From JBFXAN01 sp050184225 (GTDB lineage Bacteria; Chloroflexota; Dehalococcoidia; CAUJGQ01): DNA of 6,544 bases. Below, in pieces: positions 1 to 4,654 of the stretch; position 1 is the stretch's first letter, and the number at the start of each line of letters is the position of its first letter. The notes below the pieces were generated by a model. It was not told the DNA's origin. It ran no database searches and saw nothing but the letters and a program-made list of their open reading frames with translations. The translations under genes and the position numbers were made by a program. The stretch is from contig JBFXAN010000261.1 of NCBI GenBank assembly GCA_050184225.1, positions 1 through 6,544 of the forward strand, written 5' to 3'.

Positions 1-14
1 CACCGTCTGTCTGT

Positions 15-63
15 GCACCCCTCTCCGCGCGTCAGCGGGGGGAGGGGCCGGGGGAGGGGTCCG
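15..63 (-). repeat. 49-bp GC-rich 3'-flank repeat, left copy
   Basis: Read on the minus strand, this stretch is identical at 48 of 49 positions to 6441-6489 on the plus strand; the one difference is at position 22. It starts 8 nt after the stop codon of the minus-strand gene 72-1226. It contains two CCCCTCCCCC-type decamers followed by CGCTGACGCGCGGAG and a G-rich end. In this copy GAGGGG can pair with CCCCTC to form a stem. The placement just after a gene suggests a REP-like extragenic element, possibly with an RNA-end or terminator role. There is no T-tract, so a classical intrinsic terminator is not supported. Confidence 0.8.
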
Positions 64-71
64 GCCTGCTC

Positions 72-1226
72 CTACGCGAACACCGGATCGGGGATCGGTG
101 GGCGCATGCTGACCGAATTGGGCATTTCGGCGCCTTCGGGGAGGTAGCGGGCGAGTTCCGGGGTCAGTTTGGTCATCCGGTCGTAGACGCGGGCGTCGGC
201 CAGGCGGTTGAGGTAGTAGTTGACCCAGGTGCGGCGGAGGTTCTCCAGCTTCGCCCGGCCGTCCTCGGGTGAATCGCCGAGCAGGAGGATCAGCGCTTCG
301 TTGAGCGGCTGGTCGCGGCGCTGGTCGGCGACGAGGAGGAACTCACCGCGGCTGAGCCACGCGTGGATCTGCTCCAGCATTTGCGGCTGCCGGCTCATGA
401 TGAAGGTGACGTGGCCGACGCCGTAGTCGATATGGCGGCGGAGGTCGCGGGCGATGTTGCCGTAGAGCACGCGCTCCGCCTCCGATTGCGCCAGTTCCTT
501 CAGCGCTTCGACCACCACCAGATTGAACGGCGCCCGGATCAGGTTGGTGATGATCACCAGTTCGGAGAACTTGAGCGACGATGCCGGGCCGCGGTGGAAG
601 ATGCCCGGGCTCTCGATGCCCAGACCGCCACCGTTGGCGAGCGCCCGCTTGCGGAACGCCTCGACGTGGCGGGCGTTGTCGTAGATCTGGGTGGCGAGGA
701 AGTTCTTTACTTCGTGGAAGCCGTAGGAGATCTTTTCAAGCCAGGAGGAGAAGATCTGCACGGTGACGAAGGCCTGCTCGCTCATCTCGGTGCAGATCTG
801 GCAGATCGCCCGCTCGAGATGCTCCGGATACGGTTGCAGCGTCTCCCACGGTACGTCGGTAGCGCTGGACCAGCGGTCGCGGATCGCGTCCTCGTAGAGC
901 CGGCGGACGTTATCCGACCAGACCTCGACCTTGTCGAAGATCGAGTAGCTGGCGGCGATACCGACATTGGCCGGCGGGAATGAGCCACGGGGCAGGTCAT
1001 TGCGGTACGGCCACACGTCGGGCACATCGCCGTAGCTGTCGACATCGACATCTTCCAGCCGCAGCCCCTCCGGTCCCACCGTTGGACGCATGCCGCGCTG
1101 GGTGGGCACGCGCATCCAGGGGAAATCGCGGTGCGGCGGATCGGGCGGGCTGGCCGGCGACAGATCGTGGGGCGCCGCTGCCTCCGGCGCCAGTTCCGTC
1201 TCATTGCCTTGATTCTGGGTTGTCAT
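72..1226 (-). CDS. Ferritin-like/R2-like paralog lacking the diiron carboxylate ligands
   Basis: This 384-residue protein is a paralog of the upstream gene product at 1379-2452. Shared blocks include YGDVPD, WSSATDVPW, CQICT, ATQIYDNARH and RKRALANGGG. From the CQIC helix to GGG, 30 of 64 aligned positions are identical. The paralog's four metal-binding glutamates are replaced here: A152 for E138, N184 for E170, A232 for E216 and L262 for E246. Both ExxH histidines remain (H187, H265). The substitutions in the two ExxH motifs need two base changes each from any Glu codon, so sequencing error is unlikely. The N-terminus carries an extra Pro/Ala-rich tail of about 25 residues. The frame stays open upstream to an ATG at 1361, but that stretch is made of intergenic repeat. 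The ATG at 1226 has a GGGAG ribosome-binding site and is preferred. An oxygen-activating diiron site looks impossible. A structural or regulatory partner of the paralog, or a repurposed fold, is inferred. Confidence 0.88.
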   Translation of the reverse strand: MTTQNQGNETELAPEAAAPHDLSPASPPDPPHRDFPWMRVPTQRGMRPTVGPEGLRLEDVDVDSYGDVPDVWPYRNDLPRGSFPPANVGIAASYSIFDKVEVWSDNVRRLYEDAIRDRWSSATDVPWETLQPYPEHLERAICQICTEMSEQAFVTVQIFSSWLEKISYGFHEVKNFLATQIYDNARHVEAFRKRALANGGGLGIESPGIFHRGPASSLKFSELVIITNLIRAPFNLVVVEALKELAQSEAERVLYGNIARDLRRHIDYGVGHVTFIMSRQPQMLEQIHAWLSRGEFLLVADQRRDQPLNEALILLLGDSPEDGRAKLENLRRTWVNYYLNRLADARVYDRMTKLTPELARYLPEGAEMPNSVSMRPPIPDPVFA

Positions 1227-1236
1227 GGTCGCTTTG

Positions 1237-1241
1237 CTCCC
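1237..1241 (-). promoter_or_regulatory. Ribosome-binding site that sets the start of gene 72-1226
   Basis: GGGAG on the minus strand lies 10 nt before the ATG at 1226. It supports this start over the in-frame ATG at 1361. It sits directly against the 3' edge of the intercistronic inverted repeat, sharing position 1241, so an mRNA hairpin there could affect access to it. Confidence 0.6.
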
Positions 1242-1366
1242 GGCAGTGGGCAGTCGGCAATGGGCAGTGGGGTGGTGCTTTCTCACCGATGATTCCAGCA
1301 AGTCCGTCGATGCGAACCAAGCTGGTGAAGTGAGTTCGTGACCCCATTGCCGACTGCCCACTGCCG
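1241..1366. repeat. Inverted repeat with 24-bp perfect arms made of 7-bp units
   Basis: Positions 1241-1264 and 1343-1366 are exact reverse complements, separated by 78 nt. Both sides consist of four heptads of the form A(C/T)TGCC(C/G). On the minus strand from 1268 to 1241 they read ACTGCCC, ATTGCCG, ACTGCCC, ACTGCCG. On the plus strand from 1346 to 1373 they read ATTGCCG, ACTGCCC, ACTGCCG, ACTGCCC. The element fills most of the 152 bp between the two ferritin-like genes. In their shared transcript it could fold into a long stem just before the second gene's ribosome-binding site. It resembles a dispersed intergenic repeat or MITE-like unit. No transposase or clear target duplication is visible. 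Confidence 0.85.
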
Positions 1367-1378
1367 ACTGCCCCGTCT

Positions 1379-2452
1379 CTAATTCCGCGGTGGATCGAGG
1401 AACTGGCGCATGTCAGGGTTCATCCGCTCGCGCCGGTCGCCGAGGCCGATCACCTCGAGGCGGTGCATGTACTCGTTGATCTGGCGTTTGCGCACGGCCA
1501 GCAGTTTCTGATAGCCGAGGTCGATCTTGTCGGAACCGCCGCCGAGCAGGATCGCGAGCGACTCCGCCGACTGGCCGCCGGCGGTGAGGCCGGCCTGGGT
1601 CGTGCCGAGCAGACCTTCCTGGCGGTCGAGGTAGTGATGGATCTCCTCGCGCCGCTCCGGCTGTGTCTCGATCAGATACTTCATGTGCGTGACGCCGAAG
1701 GCGACGTGGCGCGATTCATCCTGGGCGGCGAGGCGGAAGATCTTCTTCTCGGCGTCGTTGTTGGCGATCAGCTCACCCATGCGGAAGAGGGACTGGACGA
1801 AGCCCTCGGCGACGAGGTGGAGCAGCGTCGTCATCTCCGTGTAGTCGGTCACCTGGAGCAGGCCGACCGCGCCCGGTCCCGCCTGGAGCAGACCGCCGCC
1901 GTTGGCGAGCGCCCGCTTGCGGAAGACATCCTCATGCCGCGCCTCGTCCATGATCTGGGTGGCGATGAAGAGACCCGCCTCCATGTGGTCGGCGCTGATC
2001 TCCTTGACGAAGCGGCCGGGCAGGTCGCCGGCGATGAACTCGACCTGGGTGAGGAAGGTGCACAGCTGGCACATCGCCAGTTCGAGGTCGTCGGGCAGCT
2101 CGGTCAATTCGGTCCAGGGAATGTCGCGGGCGCTCGACCATTGTCGCGCCTGCGCCTCTTCGTAGAGCATCGCGATCGTGGAGGCCCAGACTTCGGACTT
2201 GTTCTGGAAGCGGATGCCGAGGCGGGGCGCCTCCGGGCGCATTGCGGCGCCGCGCGGCCGGGCAGTGAAGTTGTCGGAATGATCCGGCACCTCACCGTAG
2301 CCGCTGCGATTGATCTCGTCGAGCGTAAGACCCTTGCGGCCTGGCTGTGACCGTACCCCCCACTCCGTGCCCGGATTGAGCCAATCCAGGCCAAGGCCGG
2401 CATAGTCCGGCTCCTTGCGGAGCATCTGGAGGGTGTCCTGACTGATCGCCAT
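1379..2452 (-). CDS. Ferritin-like/R2-like diiron-carboxylate protein (putative oxidase or oxygenase)
   Basis: This 357-residue soluble, mostly helical protein has the full ligand pattern of the ferritin-like diiron superfamily. The pattern is E138 in the first core helix, E170-x-x-H173 (DEARH), E216 and E246-x-x-H249 (DESRH). Glu-to-ExxH spacings are 32 and 30 residues, in the range of R2, desaturase and AurF-type proteins. The residue four after H173 is Phe177, where class I R2 subunits often carry the radical Tyr, so a classical ribonucleotide reductase R2 is unlikely. A CxxC (C128, C131) lies on the same helix as E138 and is kept in the downstream paralog. The start at 2452 has AGGAG 6 nt upstream. 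The gene is the first of a two-gene unit with 72-1226, under a palindromic operator-like site. The substrate is unknown; oxidation or oxygenation using O2 is inferred from the fold. An unusual ferritin-like storage role is possible but less likely, given the length and sequence. Confidence 0.88.
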   Translation of the reverse strand: MAISQDTLQMLRKEPDYAGLGLDWLNPGTEWGVRSQPGRKGLTLDEINRSGYGEVPDHSDNFTARPRGAAMRPEAPRLGIRFQNKSEVWASTIAMLYEEAQARQWSSARDIPWTELTELPDDLELAMCQLCTFLTQVEFIAGDLPGRFVKEISADHMEAGLFIATQIMDEARHEDVFRKRALANGGGLLQAGPGAVGLLQVTDYTEMTTLLHLVAEGFVQSLFRMGELIANNDAEKKIFRLAAQDESRHVAFGVTHMKYLIETQPERREEIHHYLDRQEGLLGTTQAGLTAGGQSAESLAILLGGGSDKIDLGYQKLLAVRKRQINEYMHRLEVIGLGDRRERMNPDMRQFLDPPRN

Positions 2453-2500
2453 TGTCCTCTCCTGTTTGTGCTTGTGGACGGTACGCCGCCCTCAACCCCT

Positions 2501-2529
2501 GGTATGGATGTTTGCCCATCCGCCGACAA
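2501..2529 (-). promoter_or_regulatory. Candidate promoter of the ferritin-like operon
   Basis: On the minus strand, TTGTCG (2529-2524) is followed after 17 nt by CATACC (2506-2501). These match 4/6 and 3/6 of the -35 and -10 consensus. Transcription would begin near 2494, leaving a leader of about 40 nt with AGGAG at its end. The -35 overlaps the outer edge of the palindrome at 2528-2548, which supports repressor control. The match is modest and the site is a prediction only. Confidence 0.4.
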
Positions 2530-2548
2530 ACTGAACATCGTTCAGTTT
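2528..2548. promoter_or_regulatory. Palindromic operator, TetR-family type
   Basis: A perfect dyad, AAACTGAAC-ATC-GTTCAGTTT, with 9-bp arms and a 3-bp centre. The length, AT-rich flanks and ACTGAAC/GTTCAGT half-sites resemble operators of TetR/AcrR-family repressors. It abuts the candidate -35 of the ferritin-like operon, where a bound dimer would block polymerase. No regulator gene lies in the window, so the ligand and regulator are unknown. It is too short-looped and lacks a T-run, so a terminator reading is unlikely. Confidence 0.7.
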
Positions 2549-2673
2549 CCGCAATTACGAACCGGGTCGGCGCGGCGTCGCACCAACCTGTACCACCTAT
2601 TTGGCAACGAAAACCGGACACACGTCAAGTGCACGACATACCCCGCGGATCGGCGCTTATTGTCAGTTCGGTC

Positions 2674-2701
2674 TTGAATCTGGCCCGGTCTGTCGTACGC
2701 T
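2674..2701 (+). promoter_or_regulatory. Possible promoter of the carboxypeptidase gene
   Basis: TTGAAT (2674-2679) is followed after 16 nt by TACGCT (2696-2701), a TANNNT-type -10. This would give a leader of about 110 nt ahead of the ATG at 2820. Consensus matches are 4/6 and 3/6, and other starts in this region cannot be excluded. Confidence 0.3.
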
Positions 2702-2819
2702 GCATGTGCGCGCCGCCTCCACCGGCGGGCACGGCTGTCACCCCAGCGCGCCCGGTTATCCACGTTGATACCTTCGCCGGTGGCAGTCCCCAAACCCTAC
2801 GGCACGCGGAGGCTTTGGC

Positions 2820-3749
2820 ATGCGGTTGACCCGCCGCCGCACGCGACGACTGTTTCACATTCTGCCGGTCCTTGTTGGTATCTCGATCTCGGCGGCCGTG
2901 CTGACGGCGCTCGGCGGCCCGCCGGCGGCCGCTCAACAGCCGGCCGCCGCGTACCGCGGTCCGAGCACGCTCAGAGAAGGTCTGCCGCCGAAAGTGACGG
3001 CTGAGGCCGCCGCCGTGATCGACGGCGATACCGGCGCACTCCTCTTGAACAAGTACGCATTCCAGCGGATGGCGCCTGCCAGCGTGACCAAGATCCTGAC
3101 GGCGCTCGTCACCCTCCAGCACGTCGATCCGAAGCAGCGCGTGATCGCCCGATTCGATCCGGACGAGCTTGATTCCGATGGCACGGCCATGGGCCTGTTC
3201 CCGGGCGATGAGGTGACGGTCGAAGACCTGCTCTACGGCTTGATGTTGCCCTCCGGCAATGATGCGGCGCTGGTCCTGGCGCGGGTCGTCGCCGGCTCTG
3301 AGCAGGAGTTTGTCGCGATGATGAACCGGGCGGCCGTTGCGAACGGACTCCAAGCGACGACGTTCGTCAATCCGCATGGGCTGGATGCGCCCGGCCACAT
3401 GACCAGCGCGTATGACATCGCTCAGATCGGACGGCTGGCGATGCGCGACGCCCGCTTCCGCGCGATCGCGCGTGCCCGCTCCTGGACGGTCGTGGGCGAG
3501 CGGACCTACGAACTGACCAACCGCAACCCGTTTCTCAGGGAGTACGCGGGTGCGGAAGGCATCAAGGTCGGCTGGACCGAGGAGGCGGGCGCCACGATCG
3601 TCGCCTCGGCCTCGCGCAACGGCCGCCGTGTGATCGTGGCCTTGATGGACACCGACGATCGCGTGGGCGACAGCACCGCCCTGATGGACTGGGCGTTTGG
3701 TACGCTGGACGGTGGGAGAACGCCGGTCGCCGTGAACGTCTCCGACTGA
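2820..3749 (+). CDS. Secreted serine-type D-Ala-D-Ala carboxypeptidase (peptidase S11)
   Basis: This 309-residue penicillin-binding protein of the S11 (DacA/DacF-like) family would trim the terminal D-Ala from peptidoglycan stem peptides outside the membrane. The N-terminus is basic (MRLTRRRTRR), then a hydrophobic segment (about 12-32) and a likely signal-peptidase site after A36-A37-A38. The active-site motifs are S88-V-T-K91 (SxxK with the nucleophilic Ser), S145-G-N147 (SxN) and K249-V-G251. The last stands where KTG is usual, so its middle Thr is a Val. Flanking blocks such as VNPHGLD and GWTEEAG fit the family. The protein ends soon after the catalytic domain. It lacks the C-terminal beta domain and amphipathic anchor of PBP5-like enzymes, so it may be secreted or held only by an uncleaved signal. 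The ATG at 2820 has GGAGG 7 nt upstream. A beta-lactamase-like function is less likely given the SGN and overall S11 pattern. Confidence 0.93.
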   Translation: MRLTRRRTRRLFHILPVLVGISISAAVLTALGGPPAAAQQPAAAYRGPSTLREGLPPKVTAEAAAVIDGDTGALLLNKYAFQRMAPASVTKILTALVTLQHVDPKQRVIARFDPDELDSDGTAMGLFPGDEVTVEDLLYGLMLPSGNDAALVLARVVAGSEQEFVAMMNRAAVANGLQATTFVNPHGLDAPGHMTSAYDIAQIGRLAMRDARFRAIARARSWTVVGERTYELTNRNPFLREYAGAEGIKVGWTEEAGATIVASASRNGRRVIVALMDTDDRVGDSTALMDWAFGTLDGGRTPVAVNVSD

Positions 3750-3778
3750 GCGAATGTTAGATTGCGACGTTCGACGGC

Positions 3779-3864
3779 CACCCCTGTCATCCTGAGCGAA
3801 GCGAAGGATCTCGAAGGAAAGACTACGTCCGAGATCCTTCGCTTCGCTCAGGATGACAGGGGTG
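3779..3864. repeat. Perfect palindromic repeat, 35-bp arms (REP-like)
   Basis: Positions 3779-3813 and 3830-3864 are exact reverse complements around a 16-nt loop. The core, TCATCCTGAGCGAAGCGAAGG, belongs to a widely dispersed intergenic palindrome family seen in many unrelated bacterial genomes. In six-frame translation it yields the familiar spurious peptide VILSEAKDL. It starts 29 nt after the carboxypeptidase stop codon and ends 72 nt before the next gene. It could stop or protect the carboxypeptidase transcript as a very stable stem, but no T-run follows it. Confidence 0.92.
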
Positions 3865-3899
3865 CCGAATCTCACGCATACGCTATGGAGATGGAATGC

Positions 3900-3929
3900 T
3901 CGAAATTCCGTTCGCCGGACGGGTAGAGT
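3900..3929 (+). promoter_or_regulatory. Candidate leaderless promoter of the kinase-like gene
   Basis: TAGAGT (3924-3929) fits a TANNNT -10 and is exactly 7 nt before the GTG at 3937. TCGAAA (3900-3905), 18 nt upstream, matches 4/6 of the -35 consensus. With normal promoter geometry the transcript would start at or next to the GTG. This would explain the lack of a ribosome-binding site. Confidence 0.5.
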
Positions 3930-3936
3930 TTGAACC

Positions 3937-4575
3937 GTGATTGTGACGATCTCCCGCCAGGCCGCCAGCCGGGGCGAGCAGGTCGCGCAGGCGGTGGCGC
4001 AACATCTCGGCGTGCCCCTGGTCGACCCGGAGACGGTCCACCGTGCGGCGGCGCGAATCGACCTCGCCGGTGAGAACCTGGCCGATCCGCAACGCGCAGA
4101 GCGCCTGGGACAACGGCTAGCGCAGCTGGTCGTGCTCCTCGCGTCGGAGCCGCCGGAGGACAGCGCCTGGGTGCTTGCGCCCGTGCCGACGATGGACGAT
4201 GTGGGGTATCGGCGGACGATCGAGACGATGATCCGCGCGCTCGGCGACGCGGGTGACGTCGTGATCGCCGGCTTCCCCGCGCAGGTGATCCTTGGTAAGG
4301 CGCCGTCGTCCGTCCACGCGCTTGTCGTCGCGCCGCTGGCGGTGCGCGTCCAGCGGATGGTGCTCCGCGAAGACCTTCCCTTCCGCACGGCAGAGCGGGT
4401 GCTGCGCGATACCGACCGCGAACGCAGCGATTTCTATCGCCGGCTCTATCACATCACCTGGGACGAACCGACGCTGTATGACTGCGTGCTCAATTCCGCC
4501 CGCCTCGGCGTCGAACCATCTGCCCGCGTGATCCTGTCCGCCGTGCGTAACCGCGGCGAGCGGATGTCGGCATGA
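3937..4575 (+). CDS. Cytidylate-kinase-like family protein
   Basis: This 212-residue cytoplasmic protein resembles the cytidylate kinase-like family (Pfam PF13189 type). The opening VTISRQ, the central GDVVIAGFPAQVIL followed by HALVVAPLAVRVQRM, and the later DTDRERSDFYRRLYHITW..PTLYDCVLNSARL match the family layout. That layout is a P-loop strand, NMP-binding and LID segments with D160-R161-x-R163, and an LYD..LNSARL C-terminus. The family usually has GSGG in the first loop and GRG in the central one. Here these are AASRG (residues 9-13) and GFP (112-114), so phosphate binding may be altered. A classical CMP kinase GxxGxGK loop is absent. The function is therefore a nucleotide-kinase-like fold of uncertain substrate. 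The start is GTG 3937; upstream ATGs are out of frame. No Shine-Dalgarno is present, and a TANNNT hexamer 7 nt upstream suggests leaderless expression. Confidence 0.85.
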   Translation: MIVTISRQAASRGEQVAQAVAQHLGVPLVDPETVHRAAARIDLAGENLADPQRAERLGQRLAQLVVLLASEPPEDSAWVLAPVPTMDDVGYRRTIETMIRALGDAGDVVIAGFPAQVILGKAPSSVHALVVAPLAVRVQRMVLREDLPFRTAERVLRDTDRERSDFYRRLYHITWDEPTLYDCVLNSARLGVEPSARVILSAVRNRGERMSA

Positions 4576-4581
4576 CGGCTC

Positions 4582-4626
4582 GGACAGGTTCGCCGCGCCG
4601 ACCTGTCCCTCGCGCAGCGGGAGAGG
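4582..4626 (+). terminator. Overlapping hairpins after the kinase-like gene
   Basis: GGACAGGT (4582-4589) pairs perfectly with ACCTGTCC (4601-4608) around an 11-nt loop, beginning 7 nt after the stop codon. The same right arm can instead pair downstream: CCTGTCCC (4602-4609) with GGGAGAGG (4619-4626), with one mismatch. The structures are mutually exclusive. There is no T-tract, so termination is only a possibility, and the second arm resembles a common intergenic repeat. Confidence 0.4.
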
Positions 4627-4641
4627 CGCCGGACATGGTGC

Positions 4642-4647
4642 TACCCT
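4642..4647 (+). promoter_or_regulatory. Candidate leaderless -10 box of the lipoprotein gene
   Basis: TACCCT fits TANNNT and ends exactly 7 nt before the ATG at 4655, the same spacing as at the kinase-like gene. No good -35 is visible 16-18 nt upstream. The ATG has no Shine-Dalgarno at a usable distance; the nearest purine run is GAGAGG, about 28 nt away. Confidence 0.45.
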
Positions 4648-4654
4648 ATCTTCC

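Larger units (their letters stand above)
2453..2819. other. Divergent intergenic region
   Basis: This 367-bp region separates the minus-strand ferritin-like operon from the plus-strand carboxypeptidase. It is locally more AT-rich around 2525-2640 than the neighbouring genes. It holds a perfect 9-3-9 palindrome at 2528-2548, a candidate minus-strand promoter at 2501-2529 and a weaker candidate plus-strand promoter at 2674-2701. It also holds both ribosome-binding sites: AGGAG at 2459-2463 on minus and GGAGG at 2808-2812 on plus. Open frames crossing it have no start signals or recognisable protein content, so I see no gene here. Confidence 0.75.

Noticed and set aside
363..983. Plus-strand open frame opposite the ligand-less ferritin-like gene, and the similar one at 1463-2350
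   Set aside because: Both are mirror frames of real genes. The minus-strand products align with each other as a protein family, which settles the coding strand.
1227..1361. N-terminal extension of the ligand-less gene to ATG 1361
   Set aside because: The extra 45 codons translate the heptad inverted repeat. A ribosome-binding site directly precedes the ATG at 1226, and the paralog has no such extension.
2713..2728. CCGCC..GGCGG hairpin in the carboxypeptidase leader
   Set aside because: A 5-bp GC stem is common by chance in DNA of this composition.
2754..2772. Imperfect dyad GGTTATC..GATACC in the carboxypeptidase leader
   Set aside because: The arms are about 6 bp with a bulge, easily expected by chance, and with no supporting context.
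3885..3926. A 13-codon frame (ATG 3885 to TAG 3926) ahead of the kinase-like gene, considered as a leader peptide
   Set aside because: It has no ribosome-binding site, and its end overlaps the better-supported -10 box, so it would be untranscribed from that promoter.
2625..4388. A 587-codon open frame on the minus strand
   Set aside because: It runs antisense to the carboxypeptidase and kinase-like genes, which have clear motifs. It also reads through the palindromic repeat (spurious VILSEAKDL..FEILRFAQDD). It is a product of high GC.
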